IMG/VR virus record: IMGVR_UViG_3300035701_000027
Location: 1-63,170 of that record
Strand: one strand, 5' to 3'
DNA length: 63,170 nt
Origin: a virus
Positions 28,088 to 35,641 of the stretch are shown here, in pieces. Under the pieces are notes generated by a model, which did not search any database, was not told where the DNA came from, and was given only the letters and a program-made list of their open reading frames with translations. Made by a program: the position numbers and the translations under genes. Each line of letters opens with the position of its first letter. Position 1 is the first letter of the stretch.

Positions 28088-30475
28088 TTACTCCTTTGGG
28101 GGTGGTTTCGATTTAAAGCTGATGGACACGCTTCCGCCCGTGGCCTGCGCGACCTGATCCACCATCTCCGCAGGAGACGGAGGCGCCTGTTCTGGCGCGG
28201 GAGCAGGCGCGGCGGCGGCGGGAGCGGTGGGAACGGGTGCGGAAGGTTCCGTCGCTGGCGCTTCCATTGGCCCCGCAACGGGGCCTCCGCCTTGATATCC
28301 CTGACTTTTTTCCGGCGGTACGGGGCCGCCTTCCATGCTACCAATGTTTCCGCCAACGCCCTGTGTCTCGATCGACGGCGCGGCGGCGGCCACTTCTCCG
28401 CCCATCGGGGCCGGAGAGGAAGGAACGGGCGCGGGTGATCCAGGAGCGGCAGGAGGAACGGTGGATGCCGTGGCTTTCGCGGCGGCCGCCTGTTTCTGCA
28501 TGTCGTCGTATTTCTGCGAAATGCCAAGGCTCTGCATTTTCAGGTTGAGAAAGTTAATCTTCAGGGTCTCCAGGACGATACCCTCCTCGATCTCCCTGAA
28601 CTTCATCAGCTTTTCCTTGTCCTTCGGGTTGAAGGTATCGAGGCTTTCGACGAGGGCCGAAGTGAAGACCTGACGTGTGCCCATGGCATCGGGCGGGATC
28701 ACGCGGAGGAGCTCGGTCGCCAGGGCTCGCGTGACCATCCGGTTCGTGGTGGACACCGGCGATTCGCTGATAACAACCTTGTGGCGCGGAAGCTGTGAGA
28801 AATCGTTAAGGGTTTCTCCGGTTTCGTCGTTTTTCACGTTGATGCCGATACTCATGGTGCTGATGCCGTCCGTGTACTTGAACCATCGCTCGACGCCGGC
28901 GATTGTGTACTGGATCTTGGCCTGCTCCATGTAGGCCTCGGCCTTTTCCTGCTCATAGCGCTTCAGGCTCTCGAAGAGGGTGTAGGATTGCTGCTCGGCA
29001 ACCCTGGCCTTCTGCGCGAACAGGTATCCTGATTCTCCGGACTTCTCGCTCCTGGCGTCGAAGACGGCAGGGGCCTTACTGATCCGGTCTGCGTAATCCC
29101 ACATTCGCGTGAGCTGATCCCTGGCGTCCTGCGGGAACTGCGCCTTCGCCACGGGACGGGGATCGAGATTCCGTTGCATGGCGCCGGGGGCTGTCCAGAT
29201 GATTTTGTTGGGCTGGTTGTGGAATTTCTCGAAGTCGAACATCTTGTCTTCGTCGTCCCCGAAAAGCATGGGATCGACGAGTTTCGCCCCGCAAGCCTCG
29301 GTCTCGATGATGTTGGTGATGAGCTCTTCGCGGTAGTTGATCTTGTACTGGATGTCCGCGAGAATGTCAACGATGCCCCTGGCCTTGCCGTTGATGTTGT
29401 CGGCAGACCACGGGAACAACGGCAGGCGTCCGATTTGGATCTCGCATGGCTTCTTTTCCAGAGGATCATTGGTGTCGAGCTGCCGGCAAACCGTTGTGAC
29501 CATGCACACGCGCCTTTTCTCCATGCGCTTGCCGATGCTGTCGGGTTCCCACGACGGATTATTCTTGTTCAGGAATGCGAGCTTCTTGGCGTAATCACCG
29601 CCGGCAGGAAGCGTGAGGCCGGTCGATTTGTCGTATTCGACCTCAACATCCTCCGTGACCATCTCGAATTTCCGGATGATGCGGTAGTAGTTGAAACCCG
29701 TGCCGAAGTCATCGGCCTCGAACATCGGGGTCACGGTGGTATCGTTGATGGAATCAAATTGTTCGCCCTGGCTCTTGATACGTTCGAGATCGCGCTGGAC
29801 GAAGTTGAGGGTATTGACTTTTTCCGGCCATAGCTCCGCGACCTGTGAGCCGGTGAGGAAACTGACCACCCAGCACATCTGCTGATCTCTGCCGGATCCG
29901 CTCTTCCACCTCGGGTCTTTGACGACGTATCCGGGAAGATGCGTGCGGAAAGCGATGTTTCCGAGCGGGTGGTACTTCCGGTCGATAAACATCTCCTCCC
30001 AGGCCTGATAGATGAGGCCGCCCTTGACAAGCGAGGAATAGCTGCCGTCCCAATCCATCATGTTCTTGTCGGAAAGATACATCTGCTTCAGGATTTGAGT
30101 GAGCTTCCCCTCGTCGCCTTCGACAGGAATGTAGTCGGCGTCGAAACGGTTTTTCAGGACGTAGCCGCCGAGGGAATCGATTTTCTGCGTGGTGATGTTG
30201 AAGGTCGCAAGGTCTCGGCCTTCGAGGAGAGCCTGCTGCTGATCGGAGACGGTGTACTGTCCGAGGTCGAGGCCGGCGTAGAGGTTCCAGTTTCTCTGGC
30301 AACGGGCTCGGTCGAGGTTATCCCAATCCCGCGCGCGCTCGAACTCCTGCTCTACGCGGAGAACGTCGGAGAGGATTCCCGTGGTAGAGGCGTCCGTGGG
30401 CACGCCCTGGGAGACGTTGTTGGCGAGGTTGAATTCCTTGTCCAACGGGGTCTGTGCCTGAATCTGCTCTCCCAT
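28088..30475 (-). CDS. Portal protein (P22-type)
   Basis: This is a 795-residue protein. Its N-terminal part (ERARDWDNLDRARCQRNWN, then LATFNITTQKIDSLGGYV) matches the P22 portal pattern of a helical start followed by the crown/wing core. The last ~130 residues are a Pro/Ala-rich tail with two GGPV motifs. Twelve copies form the DNA gate at one capsid vertex, binding terminase and then the adaptor. It follows the small zinc ribbon by one base and leads the virion operon. The length is within the 700-800 range of P22-type portals. Confidence 0.85.
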   Translation of the reverse strand: MGEQIQAQTPLDKEFNLANNVSQGVPTDASTTGILSDVLRVEQEFERARDWDNLDRARCQRNWNLYAGLDLGQYTVSDQQQALLEGRDLATFNITTQKIDSLGGYVLKNRFDADYIPVEGDEGKLTQILKQMYLSDKNMMDWDGSYSSLVKGGLIYQAWEEMFIDRKYHPLGNIAFRTHLPGYVVKDPRWKSGSGRDQQMCWVVSFLTGSQVAELWPEKVNTLNFVQRDLERIKSQGEQFDSINDTTVTPMFEADDFGTGFNYYRIIRKFEMVTEDVEVEYDKSTGLTLPAGGDYAKKLAFLNKNNPSWEPDSIGKRMEKRRVCMVTTVCRQLDTNDPLEKKPCEIQIGRLPLFPWSADNINGKARGIVDILADIQYKINYREELITNIIETEACGAKLVDPMLFGDDEDKMFDFEKFHNQPNKIIWTAPGAMQRNLDPRPVAKAQFPQDARDQLTRMWDYADRISKAPAVFDARSEKSGESGYLFAQKARVAEQQSYTLFESLKRYEQEKAEAYMEQAKIQYTIAGVERWFKYTDGISTMSIGINVKNDETGETLNDFSQLPRHKVVISESPVSTTNRMVTRALATELLRVIPPDAMGTRQVFTSALVESLDTFNPKDKEKLMKFREIEEGIVLETLKINFLNLKMQSLGISQKYDDMQKQAAAAKATASTVPPAAPGSPAPVPSSPAPMGGEVAAAAPSIETQGVGGNIGSMEGGPVPPEKSQGYQGGGPVAGPMEAPATEPSAPVPTAPAAAAPAPAPEQAPPSPAEMVDQVAQATGGSVSISFKSKPPPKE

Positions 30476-30476
30476 G

Positions 30477-30749
30477 CTATCCCCTCGGTTTCTCGGGCGC
30501 CTTCTTGCCCCATGAGATTTCCAGAACAGGATCCAACTTGGAATCGACGAGCTGATCCATCTTCGACATCTCGATCGTGATTTCGTCGCTACCGTGGAAA
30601 ATCCGCCATACGGTTCCGCAGATCGAACAACGGAGCCCGACCAAGCAATGATGGGCGACAGCGATTTTCAGAAGGAAATGATTACAGCGTCCATGCCCTT
30701 TCGGAGACGGACAATAGACAGGCAGGTATAATTCGCGGGTCTTCCCCAT
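30477..30749 (-). CDS. Small zinc-ribbon protein heading the virion operon
   Basis: This 90-residue protein has two Cys pairs (YCPSPKGHGRC near residues 12-22; CSICG near 41-45), so it is a likely zinc ribbon. I chose ATG 30749. The upstream alternative TTG lies inside the promoter -10 region and cannot be in the promoter's transcript. No Shine-Dalgarno site precedes this ATG, and the predicted transcript begins only about 4 bases before it. The ATG also lies in one arm of an inverted repeat. It could regulate late transcription or assist packaging; the function is unknown. Confidence 0.6.
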   Translation of the reverse strand: MGKTRELYLPVYCPSPKGHGRCNHFLLKIAVAHHCLVGLRCSICGTVWRIFHGSDEITIEMSKMDQLVDSKLDPVLEISWGKKAPEKPRG

Positions 30750-30792
30750 CTTGCTTTTTAATATACCACACAATTTTTAAAAAAGCAAGATG
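30748..30792. repeat. Inverted repeat enclosing the late promoter and start codon
   Basis: CATCTTGCTTTTT at 30748-30760 is matched by its exact complement at 30780-30792, 13 bp arms about 19 bases apart. On minus-strand read-through RNA the downstream arm contains the ATG of the zinc-ribbon gene, so a hairpin would bury the start codon. RNA started at the local promoter lacks the upstream arm. Confidence 0.8.
30760..30788 (-). promoter_or_regulatory. Sigma70-type promoter for the virion operon
   Basis: The minus strand carries TTGCTT (30788-30783), a 17-base spacer and TATATT (30765-30760). The predicted start is about 30753, only some 4 bases before the ATG at 30749. This would be the main promoter for zinc ribbon, portal and everything downstream. 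The -35 is identical to that at 36533-36538. Confidence 0.65.
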
Positions 30793-30842
30793 TTTTTTAT
30801 ATTATTTTTGCTTTATATCATTTTCTCATTTTTGACATAATA

Positions 30843-31298
30843 TTATATATCCGCCGCAAATGCGGCGGGCTCCGCGACTTTTCCTGATTTCTGCATTTTT
30901 CTCCTTACCCATTCCGGCCAGTTGTCGGGATCCTGCATCCACTCGTACTTGGCGCCGGCGGGGCATGTGCAGGGGGTCATGTAATGGTCGGGCTCTCCCT
31001 GGCTCGGATCTCCGACGACGAAGACGAGGCCTGGATTTCCGTGGCACTTGTCGCATCCCCATTCCAGGCGTTCTTTCCCTTCCCTGCCGTGGTGCCTGAT
31101 GGCGCTGGCGAGGTTCCGTGGGAATTCCTCGAATTCCTTGACGGCCTCGCATCCCCTGATGAAGTTTTCGGTGAGCATGCCCAAGGTGTCCTGAACGCAT
31201 TGGTCGATCCACTCCGGACGGTACGGCCGGTTGAATCTGGCGAAAATAGCCTTGATCATGTCCTTGCGCTCGAGCTCCGCCACAGATGGCATAGGCAT
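30843..31298 (-). CDS. Zinc-binding replication-associated protein
   Basis: This is a 151-residue protein overlapping the replication initiator's stop codon (ATG/TAA junction at 31298). The N-terminal ~90 residues are helical. The second half has CDKC and CTC pairs separated by a YMTP stretch, a zinc-finger arrangement. Genes paired directly after O/DnaD-like initiators often load or contact the helicase, which is the best guess here. No ATPase motif is present. The end of the gene encodes a perfect GC stem (CCGCCGCA/TGCGGCGG) just before the stop, followed by an AT-rich stretch. Confidence 0.55.
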   Translation of the reverse strand: MPMPSVAELERKDMIKAIFARFNRPYRPEWIDQCVQDTLGMLTENFIRGCEAVKEFEEFPRNLASAIRHHGREGKERLEWGCDKCHGNPGLVFVVGDPSQGEPDHYMTPCTCPAGAKYEWMQDPDNWPEWVRRKMQKSGKVAEPAAFAADI

Positions 31299-32140
31299 TA
31301 TTTACCTCCCTCGGCCGCGCGCAAACGGTCTGCGGCCTCGTTGAATGTTGGGGACGACGAAGAGGGGCCAGAAGAGAGGCGCCCAAAGCCACCCCCGTCA
31401 TCGCGCTCCCAGGTACGCACAGCGGCCTGCCAATCCTTCATCTTGTTCTTCCCAACCATCCACCCCTTGCTCGTGTAAAAGCTGTGCCAGATTTCAGGGT
31501 TGACACCGTTTTTCCGGATCAGGCAATAGGCCTTAACCTGTTCGATGGTCGGTGGTACAAAAATCTTGGCCGGCCTTACCCCCACAAACTCTTCATGCAA
31601 GGGAACGTCGGCGGCAGGAAGTGGAGGTTCCAGAGATCCCGATATTTCAGGATTCGGCTGCCCGATCTTATATTTCTTCTTTTTAATTTTTTTAATAGAA
31701 TCTTCAGACAAAACAGAGTCAGAAGAAGAAGCAGAAGCAGAAGCAGAAGCAGAGCGTATCCCCTTCGTATCTCTATTGTCTATCCGTTTCTTGAGATTTT
31801 CTCGATATTTCGCCTGTTTTTCTCGGAGGTAATCTGTCTTTGACGAGGCCCTGTATTTTTCGTAGTTGATGATTTTGAAGCCTCCATCGATACGTTCGAT
31901 ACGTCTCCCATCATCATTTTTTGACCTCGAAGTTTCGTCTGGAGACATCAATGTATCTATACATCTTTTGATCTCCGCAACATCCTTTTTTGTGATGGAG
32001 GCGATGAAGGTTTCGGAGACCGGGGAGATGCCGTCTGCCTTGCAGGTTGCGAGCAGTACGATCCAGACGCGAAACACCGCGTCATCTTCTCCCATGATGG
32101 ATGAGTAGATTATTCCTTCGTCGAGTTTCGTGAATCCCAT
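31298..32140 (-). CDS. Replication initiator (lambda O / DnaD-like)
   Basis: This is a 280-residue protein. The N-terminal winged-helix part (residues 1-110) ends GGFKIINYEKYR, as in phage replication organisers. A flexible Ser/Ala and Lys linker (about 128-160) follows. The C-terminal segment FYTSKGWMVGKNKMKDWQA (about 223-241) is the hallmark of phage DnaD-like replication proteins. It should bind the origin and recruit host helicase. The linker DNA holds hexamer repeats beside an AT-rich tract, as in lambda O where the origin is inside the gene. ATG 32140 follows an AACGGGAGAC ribosome site. Confidence 0.75.
   Translation of the reverse strand: MGFTKLDEGIIYSSIMGEDDAVFRVWIVLLATCKADGISPVSETFIASITKKDVAEIKRCIDTLMSPDETSRSKNDDGRRIERIDGGFKIINYEKYRASSKTDYLREKQAKYRENLKKRIDNRDTKGIRSASASASASSSDSVLSEDSIKKIKKKKYKIGQPNPEISGSLEPPLPAADVPLHEEFVGVRPAKIFVPPTIEQVKAYCLIRKNGVNPEIWHSFYTSKGWMVGKNKMKDWQAAVRTWERDDGGGFGRLSSGPSSSSPTFNEAADRLRAAEGGK
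31660..31756. other. Candidate replication origin inside the initiator gene
   Basis: Hexamer repeats (AGAAGC type, about five copies) occupy 31721-31753. They lie directly next to an AT-rich tract (31661-31705, nearly all A/T with runs of T). Lambdoid origins combine iterons and an AT-rich unwinding stretch within gene O. The repeats also encode an alternating Ser-Ala linker, so they may be only a coding low-complexity tract. Confidence 0.35.
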
Positions 32141-32228
32141 TTTGTCTCCCGTTTTTTATTGTTTGAAGAATTTGCATTATCGCTGTTAATAAACACCATC
32201 CATCCCCTACCTCCCTTACTACGCCGTT

Positions 32229-32260
32229 AAAAAAGGCCGCGTATGCCTCCAAGCGCGACC
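32229..32260 (-). terminator. Rho-independent terminator between early genes and initiator
   Basis: On the minus strand GGTCGCG (32260-32254) pairs with CGCGGCC (32241-32235), with one G-U, around a 12-base loop and is followed by TTTTTT. It lies six bases beyond the stop of the 32266-32574 gene. It would separate the small early genes from the replication genes unless antiterminated. Confidence 0.75.
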
Positions 32261-32265
32261 CCGGA

Positions 32266-32574
32266 TCATGGTTTGTCCTTGCCTCTCGCGGCCCGTTCCT
32301 TTGCTGGAACATATTTACCCGTTACCTCGTTGTAAATCAGCACCCTCTTTTTCTTCATATCCCATCGATGAAAATATATGCCGAGAACAGCCGAAGCGCC
32401 AACGGGGATAGGCCCGCCGAATATCCCCGGCGTTCCCTTAACGTCTTTTTTACAATTATAACACCACACCCGATGCTCAAATTCGGACCATTCAAGATGT
32501 CCGCCGCCGCACAGATCGCATTCGATCCCGTAGATGGGGGGTTTTTGGGTATAGTGCCATGTACGCCGTTTCAT
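32266..32574 (-). CDS. Zinc-ribbon early protein (unknown)
   Basis: This is a 102-residue protein starting MKRRTWHYTQKPP. I chose ATG 32574 because it overlaps the preceding TGA (ATGA) and has an AAAGGGAAA ribosome site. It has CDLCGGGHLEW and CYNC, a two-pair zinc ribbon, then a basic C-terminus. The family is not recognised. Confidence 0.6.
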   Translation of the reverse strand: MKRRTWHYTQKPPIYGIECDLCGGGHLEWSEFEHRVWCYNCKKDVKGTPGIFGGPIPVGASAVLGIYFHRWDMKKKRVLIYNEVTGKYVPAKERAARGKDKP

Positions 32575-32891
32575 GGTTTCCCTTTCGCCCGTTCCTTTTC
32601 CGCCGCCGCCTCTTTTATCGGTTTCCACCCCCGCAGCACCCCCCGCTGCGCCATGTATGATTCTGCCCGCGCTACCATGTCAGATTTGATGCTGTCATTA
32701 CGGGAGTAAAGCGCAATCTGCTTATACAGGTCCATGACGATGTTTGCGGCCTCGTAGGATGTCACAAGGTCAGCGTCAAGGCGGGTCTGGGCTATCACGT
32801 TGCCCTCGCGCAGTTCCGCGTATATGCACCACGCGGCCACACACAGCACGATAAGGGCAAGGGCGATAACGTCAAGGGCGGCATCCTTCAT
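32571..32891 (-). CDS. Small membrane protein, paralogue of 56178-56477
   Basis: This is a 106-residue protein with an N-terminal transmembrane helix (ALDVIALALIVLCVAAWCIY), a helical middle and the C-terminal motif AESYMAQRGVLRGWK. The same layout and closing motif occur in the protein at 56178-56477. ATG 32891 overlaps the upstream TGA. It could be a membrane-anchored early protein such as an exclusion or lysis-control factor; the function is unknown. Confidence 0.6.
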   Translation of the reverse strand: MKDAALDVIALALIVLCVAAWCIYAELREGNVIAQTRLDADLVTSYEAANIVMDLYKQIALYSRNDSIKSDMVARAESYMAQRGVLRGWKPIKEAAAEKERAKGKP

Positions 32892-33250
32892 GGATGGCAC
32901 TCCCTTAATGCTTCGAGGTGATTCAGTACAGCCCAACAATCCTCTTTCGTACACGCCCCGAAATGCACCTCTGCCACACCAAGCAATTCTGACAATTGCC
33001 CGTATATCTCGTTCTTCGGCGGATAGTCCATCGCGTCAATCTCGGCATGGCATTGATGCCGCAAGCCCCGCGTTTCCTTATCGCCAGGAATACCAAGCGG
33101 TCGCCCGTCCGGGTGCGCTCCATGCGTCTCCTTACAATCCGGGAAACGGGAACAGCCCCAAAACGGGCGCGGGGTTCCGTCCTTGAACCTGAACTTATCT
33201 GTCTTGCGCAATACCATGGGCGCTCCACACGGACAAATAACAGGTTTCAC
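32888..33250 (-). CDS. DUF3268-like zinc-finger protein
   Basis: This is a 120-residue protein. The N-terminal half, CPCGAPMVLRKT ... FWGCSRFPDC, is a topoisomerase-type zinc finger. The second half, RPLGIPGDKETRGLRHQCHA ... IYGQLSELLG, matches the DUF3268 zinc-finger-containing family of phages. I chose GTG 33250 because a GGGGGGTGGG ribosome site sits before it. Probably a nucleic-acid binder. Confidence 0.65.
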   Translation of the reverse strand: MKPVICPCGAPMVLRKTDKFRFKDGTPRPFWGCSRFPDCKETHGAHPDGRPLGIPGDKETRGLRHQCHAEIDAMDYPPKNEIYGQLSELLGVAEVHFGACTKEDCWAVLNHLEALRECHP

Positions 33251-33278
33251 GCCCACCCCCCGGACGCGGCAAGGGCGG

Positions 33279-33485
33279 TCATGGGGCTACCTTTGATGAG
33301 TTTTGCGCGCCCCGTTCCTGCTCGTATTTTTCAACGGCTTCGTTTAACTCTTTTATAATTGCGTCCTTTCCCTCGATATTGGTTTTGGCGAGACACAGGG
33401 GGCACTCCTCGTTATCCCAAGAATCGTAGACAACAATTGTTGCGCTTCCTTTCTGGTGTTCCATACAAGCGATTATTCTTTCCAT
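33279..33485 (-). CDS. Small CxxC protein (unknown)
   Basis: This is a 68-residue protein with a CPLC pair and one further Cys, followed by a charged helix. A strong AAAAGGAGGAAG ribosome site precedes ATG 33485. It is part of the leftward early series of tiny genes. The function is unknown. Confidence 0.55.
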   Translation of the reverse strand: MERIIACMEHQKGSATIVVYDSWDNEECPLCLAKTNIEGKDAIIKELNEAVEKYEQERGAQNSSKVAP

Positions 33486-33508
33486 CTTCTTCCTCCTTTT
33501 GCCCCGGT

Positions 33509-33667
33509 TTATTTTATCTTACCTTTTTTCGCCCACGCTTCCGACACATGTTCGGCCTTAAATAATCCAACACCACGGCTTAACAAATAGGCTTTCCAGT
33601 AATCCCTGGCACGCTGTTCAATTTTCGAGACAGGTGTGTAACAAGAACAATACGCTTCAGTCGGCAT
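33509..33667 (-). CDS. Small early protein, 52 residues (unknown)
   Basis: It begins MPTEAYCSCYTPVSKIEQRA and ends KKGKIK. ATG 33667 directly follows the TAG of the upstream gene and has an AAAGGAGGG ribosome site within that gene's end, so it is very likely translated. One CxC and a basic helical remainder are visible. The family is not recognised. Confidence 0.55.
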   Translation of the reverse strand: MPTEAYCSCYTPVSKIEQRARDYWKAYLLSRGVGLFKAEHVSEAWAKKGKIK

Positions 33668-33835
33668 CTATTTTCCCTCCTTTGCCTTGGCCGGGACAGG
33701 GACGCGCTTTCCCATAAATTCACATCTGCTATATTTCCCTTCACACATCCATTTCCCGGCGTAAAAATGTTCGCAATCGCACGGTTTAGCGGCATGACAA
33801 AATTTTGCAGGACGGTTACAGACGTACAGCGTCAT
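33668..33835 (-). CDS. Small Cys-rich early protein (unknown)
   Basis: This is a 55-residue protein (MTLYVCNRPAKFCHAAKPCD) with seven Cys and several His, probably binding one or two zinc ions. ATG 33835 overlaps the preceding TGA. It lies in the early micro-gene series. Confidence 0.55.
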   Translation of the reverse strand: MTLYVCNRPAKFCHAAKPCDCEHFYAGKWMCEGKYSRCEFMGKRVPVPAKAKEGK

Positions 33836-34200
33836 TTCCGCCCCCTTGCGCGGGTGAGTGGCCTGTACCAATCAGGGCGCGTTCCCTTGAATCTGCGACA
33901 AGCCAGACAGGATCGGTCGGGATTCCAATCCGGCCCCCTGTCACATCCACGGCACGACTTCGGCCTGTCCACCACGCGCTTGGGCTTGTCATACGCATAA
34001 TCACCGTTGTTGCCGAGGTACTGGAAATTGCGCTTGGGCTTGGCGGCGGGAAGGGGCTTCGCTTTTTTATCCCTTGCCCGTTCCCACCGTAGAATTTTTA
34101 AAAGCTGCCCCTGCTTCAATTTTTCCCACGGCACATCAAGAATAGATACGTCCATATGAATAAGCATTTTTTTAAGCTCTTTAATTGTCGGGTACTTCAT
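33832..34200 (-). CDS. Early protein with C-terminal zinc knuckle
   Basis: This is a 122-residue protein (MKYPTIKELKKMLIHMDV). The helical N-terminus has a SAP-like feel (IKELKKML ... LKQGQLLKIL). The C-terminus carries CRGCDRG and CLACRR, so it is likely a DNA-binding protein. ATG 34200 overlaps the upstream TGA (TGATG) behind GGGGG. Confidence 0.55.
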   Translation of the reverse strand: MKYPTIKELKKMLIHMDVSILDVPWEKLKQGQLLKILRWERARDKKAKPLPAAKPKRNFQYLGNNGDYAYDKPKRVVDRPKSCRGCDRGPDWNPDRSCLACRRFKGTRPDWYRPLTRARGRK

Positions 34201-34376
34201 CACTTACCCCCTTTCACCGGGACACAGGCGGGACACGCCTTACCGTCATAATCACACGGCCCAATATGCTCATGCAAAACCTTGTGATGACAATCGGCCC
34301 ATCCCCCTCCCTGTCCATATGGACAATTTAGTTGCCGCCACTTCGGGCACCGCATCATCACGGCCTTACGCTTCAT
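34200..34376 (-). CDS. Small Cys/His-rich early protein, 58 residues
   Basis: It starts MKRKAVMMRCPKWRQLNCPY and ends CPACVPVKGGK. Six Cys and four His suggest a compact zinc protein. ATG 34376 has a GGAGG site inside the end of the upstream gene, which it overlaps by 11 bases. The function is unknown. Confidence 0.5.
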   Translation of the reverse strand: MKRKAVMMRCPKWRQLNCPYGQGGGWADCHHKVLHEHIGPCDYDGKACPACVPVKGGK

Positions 34377-34536
34377 GGTCGGCCTCCGGGGGGCTTAATA
34401 TTTCTAACGGGTCTGGCTGTACCCATCCACATCCACCACAATCAGGGCGACATACATACGGCCCGCACTGTTGCATCCCTACGCCGTTATCCACAAAATC
34501 CCCTTCACATTCCCTTCCGCAAACAGGGCATTCCAT
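34366..34536 (-). CDS. Small zinc-ribbon early protein, 56 residues
   Basis: It starts MECPVCGRECEGDF. CPVC and CGGCG pairs give a zinc ribbon. The GGAAGGAG ribosome site is formed by the end of the upstream gene. It contains a single exact DnaA-box 9-mer (34487-34495), which I regard as chance. The function is unknown. Confidence 0.5.
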   Translation of the reverse strand: MECPVCGRECEGDFVDNGVGMQQCGPYVCRPDCGGCGWVQPDPLEILSPPEADHEA

Positions 34537-34543
34537 ATTTTAA

Positions 34544-34801
34544 TCACTCCTTCCCGTCCGCCACGCCCCGGCGAGCGAGCACGGCGCGGATAACCTCGAT
34601 ATATTCGGGCAACGGCATCCAGTTGTGCTCACGTACCGCCTCCGCGATCTCCTCGGCCAGTGACAGCCGGGGGGCGGGGGCATCAGATATTTCAACCTTC
34701 ACAGCCTGCTTTTCAAGATTGTCCGCCAACCGTTCAACCGCATCCGTCAAGCGCTCTAAACGCCAAACATCCATTTCACCAAAATAAAACTCGTTACCCA
34801 T
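34544..34801 (-). CDS. Small helical early protein (unknown)
   Basis: This is an 85-residue acidic helical protein (MGNEFYFGEMDVWRLERL). I chose ATG 34801 because a GAAAGGAGGCTGA ribosome site precedes it; the longer frame upstream has none. The predicted coiled coil covers residues 8-35. The family is not recognised. Confidence 0.55.
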   Translation of the reverse strand: MGNEFYFGEMDVWRLERLTDAVERLADNLEKQAVKVEISDAPAPRLSLAEEIAEAVREHNWMPLPEYIEVIRAVLARRGVADGKE

Positions 34802-34829
34802 TGTCAGCCTCCTTTCCCGGCCTGTGCCG

Positions 34830-35018
34830 TTAAATATCTCCATTTACATTATGTTGGATACCCTTCCCCGGCTCCTCCACCCCGGCAGGCGCGGATAGGG
34901 CTTCCTCTATTTCCTCAAAAGCGTGTAGCATATCGTCAGAGGGAAACCGCTCGGGTGTTTCGATCCATTCGTCACGGGCCTTCATTAATGCTTTGCAGGC
35001 CGCTATCAGTTTGTCCAT
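34830..35018 (-). CDS. Small helical early protein (unknown)
   Basis: This is a 62-residue acidic protein (MDKLIAACKALMKARDEWIE). ATG 35018 overlaps the upstream TGA (TGATG) with AAAGGAGG before it. It resembles short phage proteins of the form LIAACKALLxAxxxW that occur in many early regions without known function. Confidence 0.55.
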   Translation of the reverse strand: MDKLIAACKALMKARDEWIETPERFPSDDMLHAFEEIEEALSAPAGVEEPGKGIQHNVNGDI

Positions 35019-35641
35019 CACGCGCCTCCTTTATTCGTCCCCGGCGCTTGGCCGGAACCGTTGCGTTTAGGACAATTGGGATAGTGACCGCCCTCAAAGC
35101 CACACGTATCACACATGTCCCCGCCAAACTCCTGTTCCTTGCACGGCTCCACGGCAGGCGCGGGGGCAATCTTCCCTTTGCACCGGCATTGCCCTACCAC
35201 TACGACATGCACCCCGTCCGTATCCTCAAAATAATGAGGACATACCCCGACAGACACAACGGGCGCGGGCTGCGCGAGGGCCGCGGCAAGTTTCTTTTCG
35301 GCAATCTCGCCCTGCTTGATTCTTGTTGCGGCCCATTCCAGCTCTGCCCTTACGAGTTGTTGTAGTGAACACGGTTCGCCGCTGGAATAATGATAATGAT
35401 CGCCGCTTTGTTCAGCACGTTCAAAGTCCATTCGCGCCTCCTTGTTTTTTTCTCGGAGTTCTTTTAAATATTTTGCAAGAAGCGGCTCCGTGTCGTTATA
35501 GAGAGAGTATATTCCCTTGTCCTCGAAAACTTTACCATACGGGAACATAAGATCTCGCCCGATGGCTCTTTTGATCTCTCTATAATAGCGCGCAGTCCAT
35601 CTGCTTTCGCGCCACCGCCGAAACCAATCAAGCAACATCAT
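35018..35641 (-). CDS. Early protein with C-terminal zinc ribbon
   Basis: This 207-residue protein has a basic N-terminus, a long charged helix (residues 45-120) and Cys-rich C-terminal modules (VCPHYF, CRCKG, CDTCGFEGGHYPNC). It overlaps the upstream gene by 14 bases; ATG 35638 is an equally good start. It is probably nucleic-acid binding; the function is unknown. Confidence 0.55.
   Translation of the reverse strand: MMLLDWFRRWRESRWTARYYREIKRAIGRDLMFPYGKVFEDKGIYSLYNDTEPLLAKYLKELREKNKEARMDFERAEQSGDHYHYSSGEPCSLQQLVRAELEWAATRIKQGEIAEKKLAAALAQPAPVVSVGVCPHYFEDTDGVHVVVVGQCRCKGKIAPAPAVEPCKEQEFGGDMCDTCGFEGGHYPNCPKRNGSGQAPGTNKGGA

Noticed and set aside
30832-30860. A rightward promoter from TTGACA at 30832-30837
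   Set aside because: No -10 hexamer lies 16-18 bases downstream; that position is inside a GC-rich stem, and no rightward gene follows.
34487-34495. A perfect DnaA box TTATCCACA as an origin mark
   Set aside because: It is a single copy inside a coding gene. One exact 9-mer is about what chance allows in 63 kb on two strands.
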